Origin: Emticicia aquatica
GTDB taxonomy: Bacteria > Bacteroidota > Bacteroidia > Cytophagales > Spirosomataceae
Assembly (NCBI RefSeq): GCF_923079645.1
Contig: NZ_CAKLPY010000001.1
Span: 558,001 to 622,000, forward strand
Direction: 5' to 3'
DNA length: 64,000 nucleotides
In this document: one piece after another, positions 8,437 through 17,258 of the stretch
Layout: every line of letters starts with the position of its first letter
Position numbering within the stretch: position 1 is the stretch's first letter
The notes under the pieces: model-generated
Database searches by the model: none
Told to the model about the DNA's origin: nothing
The model's input: the letters and a program-made list of their open reading frames with translations, nothing else
Position numbers and translations under genes: made by a program

Positions 8437-9345
8437 TTACAAATCTTTCACCAATGTAGTTAATGCTTGGATTGTTGGCGTGCTTGTACTTGTTTTGTAG
8501 CAAATGGCTTGTTTGATTGATACTTCTTTGTATGGCGAACCGTCGACATTAACGATTTCTTTGCAAACCACACCTTGTACACGGCTGGCGTCATAAAACG
8601 ATGGCACAAAGGCTATTCCAACGCCCAAACTCACCAAGCCGCCCAATAATTCAATCGATGAAACTTCTTGAACGATGAATGATTCTCGGCTAAAACCTGC
8701 ATTTTTACACATTCGTTCGATGTCTTCAAAAACGGTATGAATAGATTTATTGATTTCAATCCATTTTTCGTTTTTGAGTTGTTCTAATCGAAGATTTTCT
8801 TCTTTTGCCAATGGGTGGTTTTCGGAAAGCATGACTTTTAAATAACCAGTTTTGAAAGGTGTTTCGGTCAATTGGTTGTATTTTAATGGTAAAAGTGTAA
8901 TTCCGATGTCAATTGTTTCATCGAAAAGTCCATCTTGAACAGCCAAAAATGTGGGTAATTCAACTAGTTTTAATTCAATATCAGGAAAGTTCTCTGAAAA
9001 AATCCTGATAATTTCCAAAATTCGGGTTCTAATCATCATTCGATAAACACCCAATTTTATTACTTTTTGCTGTAATCCTATTCTTCGAGCAGTTTCGATA
9101 GCTTTGTCGGCAAGTTGTAAAATATTTTTTGCTTCAATTAAAAATACGCTCCCTGCTTCGGTCAATTCAACTTTCCGCTGCTGTGTGCGTTTCACTCGAC
9201 TAAACAATTCAATACCGATTTCATCTTCCAATAAATGTATCTGCTGACTTAAAGCGGGTTGCGAAACGTACAGTTTCTCGGAAGCCCTTCCAAAGTGCAA
9301 TTCGTCTGCCACGCCAACAAAATACTTTAATTGTCTTAATTCCAT
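8437..9345 (-). CDS. LysR family transcriptional regulator
   Basis: A 302-residue regulator with the N-terminal winged helix-turn-helix (MELRQLKYFVGVADELHFGRA start, helix around SQPALSQQIHLLEDEIGIELF) and a C-terminal periplasmic-binding-like effector domain. It is transcribed divergently from the flavin monooxygenase gene, with 94 bp between the starts, the usual arrangement in which a LysR protein activates the divergent operon in response to a pathway intermediate. I infer control of the phenolic-use operon starting at 9440. The effector is unknown, perhaps an aromatic acid or its CoA ester. Confidence 0.88.
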   Translation of the reverse strand: MELRQLKYFVGVADELHFGRASEKLYVSQPALSQQIHLLEDEIGIELFSRVKRTQQRKVELTEAGSVFLIEAKNILQLADKAIETARRIGLQQKVIKLGVYRMMIRTRILEIIRIFSENFPDIELKLVELPTFLAVQDGLFDETIDIGITLLPLKYNQLTETPFKTGYLKVMLSENHPLAKEENLRLEQLKNEKWIEINKSIHTVFEDIERMCKNAGFSRESFIVQEVSSIELLGGLVSLGVGIAFVPSFYDASRVQGVVCKEIVNVDGSPYKEVSIKQAICYKTSTSTPTIQALTTLVKDL

Positions 9346-9439
9346 TCTTCAATAAGTTTTTCTAATGACAATATTAAAAATAAATATTAGATAAAATAAA
9401 GAATATTTTAGATTTTTGAGGGAAATATATTTTTTTGGA
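9346..9439. promoter_or_regulatory. lysR / monooxygenase divergent promoter region
   Basis: This AT-rich intergenic region contains an imperfect dyad with arms AAATATT (9382-9388) and AATATTT (9402-9408), compatible with LysR-type T-N11-A sites. Given the base composition the dyad could be chance; the inference rests mainly on the divergent arrangement. Confidence 0.35.
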
Positions 9440-10678
9440 ATGAAAGTAATTATTGTTGGTGGTGGAATTGGCGGACTCACAACCGCTCTTTGCTTACATA
9501 AAATCGGAATTGAAGTCAAAGTTTTTGAATCAGTTAGCGAAATAAAGCCTTTGGGGGTTGGTATCAACTTACTTCCGCATTGCGTTAGGGTACTTACAAA
9601 TTTAGGTTTAGAGCCTAAAATTGGGAAAATAGCAGTAGAAACACAAGATTTAGTGTATTTTGATAAATTTGGAAAGAAATTTTGGGAAGAACCTCGTGGA
9701 CGATTTGCTGGCTACAAATGGCAACAATTTTCGATTCATCGTGGCGAATTTCAAATGCTTTTGTTTGAAGAAACCCAAAAAATTATTGGAGAAGAAAATA
9801 TCAAAACAAGTCACCACTTACAAAGTTTTGAGCAAATTGGCGAAAAAGTTGTAGCTCATTTTACAAATAAAAATGCTGATAATCAAATATTTACGGAAGA
9901 GGGCGATTTTTTAATTGGAGCTGATGGTATCAATTCGGTGGTTAGAAAACAATTGTATCCAAATGAAGGTCCACCAAAATTTTCACAAAATGTGCTTTAT
10001 CGTGGTACGTCATTGATGAAACCGTTCCTTACTGGTGCATCAATGGCAATGATTGGGCATTTACGCCAAAAAATGGTTGTCTATCCAATTGGGCCAAAAT
10101 TAGATGAGAATGGGGATCAATTGATTAATTGGGTTGGCAATTTGAAAGAAAATGACCGGATGGGTTTTCTTGAAAGAGATTGGAATAAACGTTCGGATAA
10201 GAAAAGATTATTGGAAATTTACAAAAAATGGCAATTCGATTGGCTCAATGTGCATGATATGATTGATAAATCGGAAGCAATTTATGAGTTTCCGATGTCA
10301 GACCGTGACCCATTGCCACAATGGACTTTCGGAAGAGTAACACTTTTGGGTGATGCCGCACATCCCATGTATCCAATCGGTTCAAATGGTGCTTCTCAGG
10401 CTATTTTAGATGCAGATGCACTCGTAAATGCCATTGTGGAGGAAGCAGATATTGATGCAGCTTTGCTACGATATGATAAAGAAAGAGTGCCAGCTACGGC
10501 AAAAGTTGTTTTACAAAATCGACAAAAAGGCCCAGATGAAATCATGGATTTGATGGAAGACCGTTTCCCAGAAGGATTTACTGAAGACCAAATTCCGCAC
10601 CAAGAATTAGAAACAATCATGAGCAGATATAAACAAATTGCTGGTTTTGACGTGCAATCGCTCAATCAGAAAAATTAA
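9440..10678 (+). CDS. FAD-dependent aromatic monooxygenase (salicylate hydroxylase-like)
   Basis: A group A flavoprotein monooxygenase (412 residues from the ATG at 9440; an in-frame TTG at 9416 is less likely). The dinucleotide-binding motif GGGIGGLTTA is at residues 6-15, the second FAD motif (DFLIGADGINSVVR) near residue 160 and the third motif GDAAHPMYPIGSNGASQA near residue 300. These enzymes use NAD(P)H and O2 to hydroxylate aromatic acids, some with loss of a substituent. It heads the plus-strand run behind the LysR regulator and precedes DUF3237, MFS and feruloyl-CoA synthetase genes. Substrate is unknown; hydroxylation of a methoxylated or phenolic acid is a plausible inference. Confidence 0.82.
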   Translation: MKVIIVGGGIGGLTTALCLHKIGIEVKVFESVSEIKPLGVGINLLPHCVRVLTNLGLEPKIGKIAVETQDLVYFDKFGKKFWEEPRGRFAGYKWQQFSIHRGEFQMLLFEETQKIIGEENIKTSHHLQSFEQIGEKVVAHFTNKNADNQIFTEEGDFLIGADGINSVVRKQLYPNEGPPKFSQNVLYRGTSLMKPFLTGASMAMIGHLRQKMVVYPIGPKLDENGDQLINWVGNLKENDRMGFLERDWNKRSDKKRLLEIYKKWQFDWLNVHDMIDKSEAIYEFPMSDRDPLPQWTFGRVTLLGDAAHPMYPIGSNGASQAILDADALVNAIVEEADIDAALLRYDKERVPATAKVVLQNRQKGPDEIMDLMEDRFPEGFTEDQIPHQELETIMSRYKQIAGFDVQSLNQKN

Positions 10679-10734
10679 GTTTTTTGATTGAGCGAACAAC
10701 ATATTAGAAAAAAATAATTTAATTGCTCAATCAA
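10659..10734 (+). promoter_or_regulatory. Two mutually exclusive hairpins after the monooxygenase gene
   Basis: Segment B (TGATTGAGCG, 10685-10694) can pair with segment A (CGCTCAATCA, 10659-10668, overlapping the end of the coding region) or with segment C (GCTCAATCAA, 10725-10734). The A:B and B:C stems cannot form together, an arrangement like an attenuator or an mRNA processing switch. There is no long T run after either stem. Confidence 0.4.
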
Positions 10735-10767
10735 GTAACATAAATTTTCAAGTCAACCTAGTTCTAT

Positions 10768-11295
10768 ATGAAAAAATTATTTTTATTCTCAGCCTTATTA
10801 TTTTCAATGAATCTTTATGCCCAAAGTACAACTGAGGCAGTAGCACCCGCTTTAGAATTTGTTTGTGAACTAAAAGTAAAGCTAAAAGCTCCTTTTGTAG
10901 TTGGCGAAACTCCGCACGGTCTTCGCAGAATTATTCCGATTGTTGGTGGCTCTTTTGAAGGCCCAAAAATGAAAGGTGAAATTTTGGATGGTGGAGCAGA
11001 TTGGCAAATTGTCAGAAAAGATGGTGTTGCCGAATTGGAGGCTCATTACCAAATTAAAACCGACGATGGCGTAATTATTTATATCAAAAATACAGGTTTG
11101 CGAGTTGCAACGCCCGAAGTTGCCGCTCGAATCGGTAGAGGAGAAATTGTTTCTGCCAATGAATATTATTTCAGAGCAGTACCAAAATTTGAAGCACCTG
11201 CAGGAAAATACGAGTGGATGAATAATGCCATTTTTATCTGTAAAGGCATCAGAAATCCTGATAATGTAACAATTCAAGTCTGGAAAGTGCTTTAA
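10768..11295 (+). CDS. Secreted DUF3237 family protein
   Basis: The protein (175 residues) carries a signal peptide (residues 1-19, ending YAQ) and then a DUF3237 domain, a small beta-barrel family of unknown function. Characteristic stretches are the GLRRIIPIVGGSFEGPKMKGEILDGGADW region (residues 51-79) and the DGVIIYIKNTGLR strand. DUF3237 genes are often found in aromatic-degradation clusters, which fits the neighbours. No catalytic residues are known to me. Spacing of 34 bp to the MFS gene suggests co-transcription. Confidence 0.8.
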   Translation: MKKLFLFSALLFSMNLYAQSTTEAVAPALEFVCELKVKLKAPFVVGETPHGLRRIIPIVGGSFEGPKMKGEILDGGADWQIVRKDGVAELEAHYQIKTDDGVIIYIKNTGLRVATPEVAARIGRGEIVSANEYYFRAVPKFEAPAGKYEWMNNAIFICKGIRNPDNVTIQVWKVL

Positions 11296-11329
11296 TATTC
11301 GTTCCAAAATACTATTCAACCCTAAACTT

Positions 11330-12643
11330 ATGAATTTAAAAACGTCTTGGTACGCTGTCTTTATTCTGACGCTTGCCAATATTTCGTCATTTATTGACCG
11401 TCAAATATTGAGTTTATTGGTAAAGCCAATAAAAAGAGATTTACATCTGAGCGACACCGAAATGAGCCTTTTAATGGGGCTAAGTTTTGCAATTTTTTAT
11501 ACACTTTTTGGAATGTTTATTGGTCGTTTAGCCGACCGAAAAAGCAGAAGAAACATTATAATGGTAGGTATAACTGTTTGGTCAGCAATGACTTCGCTTT
11601 GTGCGGGAGCAGTTTCATATTTCCAGTTTTTTATGGCTCGAATGGGCGTTGGCGTTGGCGAATCAACACTTTCACCGTCGGCATATTCGATGATTGCCGA
11701 TATGTTTCCTAAAAATCGTTTGGCTACTGCTATGAGTGTTTTTTCGATGGGAGTGTTTTTGGGTTCGGGCTTGGCAACACTCATTGGTTCGGGAATCGTG
11801 GCCAGTTTACCAACCGAAGGAATGGTTACTGTACCGATTTTAGGCGAAATTTTCCCATGGCAATTAATTTTCTTGTACGTAGGCTTACCAGGATTAGTCA
11901 TCGCACTTTTACTTTTCACAATCAAAGAGCCAACCCGCAAAAATATGCTCCAAGTAGATGGCAATTCGGTTAAACTTTCGCTATCAGAATCATTAAAAAT
12001 TATTTTTAAATACAAAAAAGCCTATTTATTAATTTGTTTTACCATTGCTTTTCAAGCCTTAATTAATTACGGTTGCAATGCTTGGGTTCCAACTTTTGTC
12101 GCCCGAACGTATGGCTGGGAAGTACCTCGAGCGGGGGCTTTTTATGGAGCCGTTGTAGTTATTTCTTCGGTTTTGGGTGTCATGTTTGGCGGTTGGTATG
12201 CCGATAAACTAACAAAAGAAGGTAAAACTGACGGACGTTTAAGGGTAGGAGTTTTGAGCGGATTTTTGGCTCTCATTTCTTGTTTTATTCCACTTTTACC
12301 TAAGGCAGAATTGGTTTTAATAGCGATTTCAGTGCCAGTTTTTGCATTATCCGCTCCGTTTGGAGCAGCCACAGCCGCTTTACAAGAAATTATGCCTAAT
12401 CAAGTGAGAGCTCTGGCGTCTTCTATTTTACTTTTTATCATCAATTTAATTGGTATTGGTTTGGGGCCAACTTCGGTAGCATTATTTACTGATTTTGTTT
12501 TCAAAGACGAAAATATGATTCGATATTCATTGGTGTTGCTTTACATTATTGGTGGTGGATTAGCATTTCTACTAAGTTATTTGTCTTTGAAACCCTACCG
12601 AAATGCCATTGAAGATATGAAACAAAATACCATTTCACTTTAA
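11330..12643 (+). CDS. MFS transporter, probable aromatic acid importer
   Basis: A 437-residue protein with about 12 membrane segments and the major facilitator loop 2-3 motif (GRLADRKSRRNIIM near residues 64-77). It resembles the spinster-like/ACS group of organic-anion symporters. It sits directly before the crotonase and feruloyl-CoA synthetase genes (20 bp gap to the first), so uptake of hydroxycinnamates or other aromatic acids is the natural inference. Direction and substrate cannot be read from the sequence. Confidence 0.8.
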   Translation: MNLKTSWYAVFILTLANISSFIDRQILSLLVKPIKRDLHLSDTEMSLLMGLSFAIFYTLFGMFIGRLADRKSRRNIIMVGITVWSAMTSLCAGAVSYFQFFMARMGVGVGESTLSPSAYSMIADMFPKNRLATAMSVFSMGVFLGSGLATLIGSGIVASLPTEGMVTVPILGEIFPWQLIFLYVGLPGLVIALLLFTIKEPTRKNMLQVDGNSVKLSLSESLKIIFKYKKAYLLICFTIAFQALINYGCNAWVPTFVARTYGWEVPRAGAFYGAVVVISSVLGVMFGGWYADKLTKEGKTDGRLRVGVLSGFLALISCFIPLLPKAELVLIAISVPVFALSAPFGAATAALQEIMPNQVRALASSILLFIINLIGIGLGPTSVALFTDFVFKDENMIRYSLVLLYIIGGGLAFLLSYLSLKPYRNAIEDMKQNTISL

Positions 12644-12663
12644 ATTACACTTTTAAAACTCAA

Positions 12664-13437
12664 ATGAAAACTCCTGCATCACTAATAGTTGAACAAAAAG
12701 ACGAGATTCTTTTGGTTAAAATCAATCGCCCAGAAAAAAGAAATGCTATCAATGACGAACTCGTTTTGGGTATTGAATCCGTTTTTTCGACGATTCCAGC
12801 AGGTGTGAAATGTGCAATTATTTATGGTGAAGGACAACATTTTAGTGCTGGACTTGACCTTTCTGAATTGAAAGAAAGAAATATTATTGAAGGTTTGCAT
12901 CACTCACGAATGTGGCATCGAGCTTTAGAAAAAATACAATTCGGAACTGTACCAGTAGTGGCGGTGCTGCACGGTGCTTGCGTGGGTGGTGGTTTGGAAA
13001 TTGCTTCGGCTTGTCATATTCGTGTGGCTGAACAGAGTACTTTTTATGCTTTACCAGAAGGACAAAGAGGGATTTTTGTGGGTGGTGGTGCGTCAGTACG
13101 ATTACCAAAATTGATTGGAATGGCTCGTATGGCCGATATGATGTTTACAGGAAGAGTTATTTCGGCAGAAGAAGGAATCTTGATGGGCTTTTCTCAATAT
13201 TTGGCTTCGGAAGGAAATGGTTTGGAAAAAGGTATTGAATTAGCAAAAAAAATCGCTCAAAATGCAGAAACTACTAACTATGCTTTGATGCATGTTTTAC
13301 CAAGAATTGTTGACTCAGGTCAAACAGAAGGCTTAATGATGGAATCTTTAATAGCCACCATTTCATCGTCATCTCCAGAAGCAAAAAAACGACTCAACGA
13401 TTTTTTGGAAGGTAGAGCGAAAAAAGTTGGCGAGTAA
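12664..13437 (+). CDS. Crotonase-fold enoyl-CoA hydratase / hydroxycinnamoyl-CoA hydratase-lyase candidate
   Basis: A 257-residue crotonase. The oxyanion-hole segments are visible as HFSAGLDLSEL (near residues 60-70) and GACVGGGLEIASACH (near 103-117), followed by the conserved PEGQRGIFVGGGAS (near 130). It lies between the MFS gene and the feruloyl-CoA synthetase gene, the classical place for an Ech-type enzyme that hydrates the side chain of feruloyl- or coumaroyl-CoA. Whether it also performs the retro-aldol cleavage to the aldehyde cannot be decided here; the SDR gene downstream hints at hydration followed by oxidation. Family certain, exact reaction inferred. Confidence 0.82.
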   Translation: MKTPASLIVEQKDEILLVKINRPEKRNAINDELVLGIESVFSTIPAGVKCAIIYGEGQHFSAGLDLSELKERNIIEGLHHSRMWHRALEKIQFGTVPVVAVLHGACVGGGLEIASACHIRVAEQSTFYALPEGQRGIFVGGGASVRLPKLIGMARMADMMFTGRVISAEEGILMGFSQYLASEGNGLEKGIELAKKIAQNAETTNYALMHVLPRIVDSGQTEGLMMESLIATISSSSPEAKKRLNDFLEGRAKKVGE

Positions 13438-13489
13438 ATTTGACCTATGTTGACTAAAATAAGCAACCAAACCAAAATTAAAAATAAGG

Positions 13490-15280
13490 ATGTTCAAAAA
13501 TACACATTTCGGCCCAATTTCTACAAAAAAAACTGTTCGTGCAGACGGGTCGATTTTGCTTAAACTAGAACAACAATTAGGCGATTTTCCTGAAAAAATA
13601 ACTGAAAAATTAATTTATTGGGCTGAACAAACACCCGACAAAATATTCATTGCTCGACGAAATAAAATAGATGAATCTTGGGAAACATTAACGTATAAAG
13701 AGACATTGAGTAAAGTAAAAAAGATTGCTCAATATTTGCTTAATCTTAACTTTTCGAGCGAAGAAACACTCGTTATTTTATCTGATAATAGCGTTGAACA
13801 CGCATTGTTGGCTTTGGCAGCTCTCCATGTGGGAATTCCTTATACACCGATTTCGCCTCCATATTCGTTGGTTTCAAATGATTTTGGCAAGTTGAAACAT
13901 TGTTTGGAATTGATGACGCCAAAGGTTGTTTTTGCTCAAAATGGAAAAATGTATGCCAAAGCACTTCATCTTGCCAAAGAATTATTTCCAAATATAACAA
14001 TCGTAACAGTTGAAGAAAGTATCGAAACAGATTTTTTGGAATTATTAAATTTTGAAGCAAGCAATGAAGTTGATATTGCTTTTTCAAAAATTACGGGCGA
14101 AAACGTTGCGAAAATTTTATTCACTTCGGGTTCAACAGGTTTGCCAAAAGGTGTAATTAATACGCATCAAATGTGGTGTGCAAATTTACAGCAAATCACA
14201 CAGGTTTTTCCGTTTATGCAGCATAAACCGCCAGTTTTTATTGATTGGTTGCCGTGGAATCATACTTTTGGTGGGAATCATAATTTTGGATTGACACTTT
14301 ATAATGGTGGTTCACTTTATATAGACGAAGGAAAGCCGACGACCAATGGCATTGAAATGACCGTTCAGAATTTAAGAGAAATTGCTCCAACGGCTTATTT
14401 TAATGTACCAAAAGGTTTTGAAATGTTGATTCCTTATTTAGAACGAGAGCCAGCGTTAAGGCAAAATTTCTTCAAGAATCTAAATATATTCTTTTATGCA
14501 GGAGCTAGTTTGGCTCAACCAGTTTGGAATCGTTTAGAAGAGTTGGCAATGGAAACCATTGGTGAAAAAGTGCCTATCATTACGGGTTTAGGCTGTACAG
14601 AATCAGGCCCTTCTGCGATGTTTGCGAGTTGGGGAGGTAGTTTTTCGGGGCTTTTGGGCGTTCCTGTGGCAGGAATGGAAGTGAAATTAGTGCCAGATGG
14701 AGACAAAATGGAGGCTCGTTATAAAGCTCCAAATGTAACAAAAGGCTATTGGAGAAATGAAGAAGCAACGGCCAAATCATTCGATGATGAAGGCTATTAT
14801 AAAACGGGCGATGCCGTAAAATTTGTCGATGAAAATGAGCCAAGTAAAGGTTTAGTGTTTGATGGTAGAATTGCTGAAGATTTTAAGCTTTCAACAGGAA
14901 CATGGGTAAATGTAGGTGTTTTGAAAGCAAAAATTATTTCGGCAGGCTCGCCAATTGTACAAGATGTGGTGATTGCAGGCTTGGATAAAGAATATATTGG
15001 TGCAATTTTGTTTTTAAATGCTGATGCTTGTCGAAATTTGATTGGCGAAAATCTGAACAATAAAGAAGCTTTTTTACACCCAAAAGTAAAAGTTTTTTTG
15101 GATGAAATGCTTGAAAAATTTAATGCTAATTCAACAGGGAGTTCGACTCGAATTGCGAAAATAATTATTGCAACAGAGCCGCCATCAATAGATTTAGGAG
15201 AAATTACAGATAAAGGTTCGCTCAACCAAAGAGCAGTTTTGAAACATCGAGCTGCTTTAGTTGAACAACTTTATTCATAA
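13490..15280 (+). CDS. Feruloyl-CoA synthetase (AMP-forming)
   Basis: The 596-residue protein is an adenylate-forming enzyme with the AMP-binding motif [17 protein letters not shown] near residues 208-224 and the TGDAVKF core near 440. The N-terminal segment ([20 protein letters not shown]) and the unusual late segment [10 protein letters not shown], in place of the common GG(Y/F)xIxPxEIE loop, match the feruloyl-CoA synthase subfamily. It would activate ferulate, p-coumarate or caffeate with ATP and CoA. Placement between the crotonase and SDR genes supports the hydroxycinnamate assignment. A related aromatic or phenylpropanoid acid is possible. Confidence 0.85.
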   Translation: MFKNTHFGPISTKKTVRADGSILLKLEQQLGDFPEKITEKLIYWAEQTPDKIFIARRNKIDESWETLTYKETLSKVKKIAQYLLNLNFSSEETLVILSDNSVEHALLALAALHVGIPYTPISPPYSLVSNDFGKLKHCLELMTPKVVFAQNGKMYAKALHLAKELFPNITIVTVEESIETDFLELLNFEASNEVDIAFSKITGENVAKILFTSGSTGLPKGVINTHQMWCANLQQITQVFPFMQHKPPVFIDWLPWNHTFGGNHNFGLTLYNGGSLYIDEGKPTTNGIEMTVQNLREIAPTAYFNVPKGFEMLIPYLEREPALRQNFFKNLNIFFYAGASLAQPVWNRLEELAMETIGEKVPIITGLGCTESGPSAMFASWGGSFSGLLGVPVAGMEVKLVPDGDKMEARYKAPNVTKGYWRNEEATAKSFDDEGYYKTGDAVKFVDENEPSKGLVFDGRIAEDFKLSTGTWVNVGVLKAKIISAGSPIVQDVVIAGLDKEYIGAILFLNADACRNLIGENLNNKEAFLHPKVKVFLDEMLEKFNANSTGSSTRIAKIIIATEPPSIDLGEITDKGSLNQRAVLKHRAALVEQLYS

Positions 15281-15293
15281 ACATATCAAAACT

Positions 15294-16061
15294 ATGATAA
15301 TTGAAAATAAGACATTTTTGGTAACTGGTGGAGCATCAGGTTTAGGCTTTGCAACTGCGAAAATGATTGTTGATAATGGCGGGAATGCAGTTATTTTAGA
15401 TGTTAATGCCGAAGCAGGAGAAAAAGCCGAAGTTGAATTGGGGCAAAAGGTGAAGTTTGTAAAGACTGATGTGGCAAACGAAGCACAAGTGCAACACGCA
15501 ATAGACATAACCATAAGCCATTTTGCAGGAATTCATGGTGTTGCTAATTGTGCTGGTGTTGGGCCTGCTATGAGAGTTGTAGGTAAGAACGGACCACATT
15601 CATTAGATTTTTTCTCAAAAGTTATTAATATTAACCTTATCGGTACTTTCAATGTGATTCGATTGGCTACAAACGTTATGCAAAACAATCAACCAAATGA
15701 AAGCGGAGAAAAAGGTGTAATTATCAATACAGCATCAGTTGCGGCATACGATGGTCAAATCGGACAAGCGGCTTATTCGGCTTCAAAAGGTGGAATCGTA
15801 GCAATGACTTTACCAATTTCAAGAGAATTAGCTCGCATGGGAATCAGAGTAATGACGATTGCACCAGGTATTTTTGAAACACCACTTTTGGCATCATTAC
15901 CGCAAGAAGCCCAAGATTCACTCGGTCAACAAGTGCCTTTTCCACCTCGTTTGGGAAAACCATTTGAATATGCAAATTTAGTAAAACACATCATCGAAAA
16001 CGTGATGCTCAACGGCGAAGTAATTAGGCTAGATGGAGCAATTAGAATGAATGCGAAATGA
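15294..16061 (+). CDS. SDR dehydrogenase, type II 3-hydroxyacyl-CoA dehydrogenase-like
   Basis: A 255-residue short-chain dehydrogenase from the ATG at 15294 (a TTG at 15261 lies within the end of the preceding gene). TGGASGLG is the nucleotide motif, D at the end of the second strand suggests NAD, and AYSASKGG holds the catalytic Tyr and Lys. The overall pattern ([20 protein letters not shown], then a [12 protein letters not shown] segment) resembles the HSD10-like 3-hydroxyacyl-CoA dehydrogenases. After the CoA ligase and hydratase it could oxidise the 3-hydroxy-3-arylpropionyl-CoA, which would give a beta-oxidative side-chain route. Confidence 0.82.
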   Translation: MIIENKTFLVTGGASGLGFATAKMIVDNGGNAVILDVNAEAGEKAEVELGQKVKFVKTDVANEAQVQHAIDITISHFAGIHGVANCAGVGPAMRVVGKNGPHSLDFFSKVININLIGTFNVIRLATNVMQNNQPNESGEKGVIINTASVAAYDGQIGQAAYSASKGGIVAMTLPISRELARMGIRVMTIAPGIFETPLLASLPQEAQDSLGQQVPFPPRLGKPFEYANLVKHIIENVMLNGEVIRLDGAIRMNAK

Positions 16062-16141
16062 TTACAATGAATCATTAGTAGTGTTTTACATTGTTTTTAA
16101 TTGAGTTAATAAAAATCTTTTCACCCTTTATAATTAAAAAT

Positions 16142-17248
16142 ATGAAACTCCCTTTTCGTGCCGACCACGTTGGTAGCTTATTAAGAACGCCAGAAGTAAA
16201 AGAAAATCGTTTGAAATGGAAAAACGGTTTAATTTCTGCCGAAGAACTACGTGAAATTGAAAACATTGGCATTGCCGAAACAGTAAAAAAACTCGAATCT
16301 ACGGGAATGAAATCAATCACAGATGGAGAATTTCGCCGTGATTACTTCCACCTTGATTTCTTGAAAGAATTAGATGGCGTAACCGTCACTGGAGGGATTG
16401 ATGCAAACCCAAATGCAAAAGCTGCTGAAGATGGTTTTACTCCACCAAAATTGAGTGTAACTGGCAAACTAAAACACGTAAAAGATATTCAAGTGGCTGA
16501 TTTTAACTTCCTAAAATCGGTCGTAACCCAAACGCCAAAAGTTTCTATTCCATCGCCTACAATGGTACATTTTAGAGGTGGACGAAAGTCAATTGATATA
16601 AATTCTTATCCTGATATGGATGAGTTTTTTCACGATTTATCGAAAGCATATCGTGAAGAAATTGACCATTTATACCAAAATGGCCTACGTTATTTGCAAT
16701 TAGATGATACAAACTTGGCTTATTTATGTGACCCCAAAATGCGTGCTGCTGCCATTGAACGAGGCGAAGACCCGAACGAATTGCCAAAAACTTATGCTGC
16801 TCTAATCAATTCGGTTATTGATGGACGTCCGAAAGATTTAACAGTTGGGATTCACTTGTGTCGAGGTAATTATCGCAGCACTTGGTTTGCCGAAGGTGGT
16901 TACGAACCTGTGGCCGAAATATTGTTTAATTCAATCAATGTTGATGCCTATTTCTTGGAATATGACGATGAGCGTTCGGGTGATTTTGCTCCACTTCGCT
17001 TTGTTCCTAACAATAAAAGAGTGGTTTTAGGTATTATTTCTTCTAAAAAAAGAGAATTAGAAAATATTGATGATTTGTGTAAACGTATTGATGAAGCTGC
17101 ACAATATATGCCACTTGAAAATATGTGCGTAAGTCCACAATGTGGCTTTTCTTCGACTCACCACGGAAATGATTTGACGCATGATGACCAATGGCGTAAA
17201 ATGGAATTGGTTGTAAATACTGCGATTAAAGTTTGGGGAGAATCTTAA
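16142..17248 (+). CDS. Zinc MetE C-terminal-like methyltransferase family protein
   Basis: A 368-residue single-domain relative of the catalytic half of cobalamin-independent methionine synthase. The zinc ligands are conserved: H238 and C240 in GIHLCRG, E273 in FLEYDD and C334 in SPQCGF; ADHVGSLLR at the N-terminus is also typical. A TTG at 16091 gives a longer but unlikely start. The family includes real methionine synthases, archaeal MetE and alkyltransferases such as epoxyalkane:CoM transferase. Placed directly after the hydroxycinnamate genes and without other methionine genes, it may move an aromatic O-methyl group or recycle the methyl acceptor (inference). Plain homocysteine methylation remains possible. 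Confidence 0.75.
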   Translation: MKLPFRADHVGSLLRTPEVKENRLKWKNGLISAEELREIENIGIAETVKKLESTGMKSITDGEFRRDYFHLDFLKELDGVTVTGGIDANPNAKAAEDGFTPPKLSVTGKLKHVKDIQVADFNFLKSVVTQTPKVSIPSPTMVHFRGGRKSIDINSYPDMDEFFHDLSKAYREEIDHLYQNGLRYLQLDDTNLAYLCDPKMRAAAIERGEDPNELPKTYAALINSVIDGRPKDLTVGIHLCRGNYRSTWFAEGGYEPVAEILFNSINVDAYFLEYDDERSGDFAPLRFVPNNKRVVLGIISSKKRELENIDDLCKRIDEAAQYMPLENMCVSPQCGFSSTHHGNDLTHDDQWRKMELVVNTAIKVWGES

Positions 17249-17258
17249 AAAAATCAAA

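Noticed and set aside
15261..15293. Upstream TTG start for the SDR gene
   Set aside because: It lies inside the end of the CoA synthetase gene and adds residues before the normal N-terminal strand; the same reasoning moved starts at 2874, 9440, 16142, 20386, 26687 and 40540.
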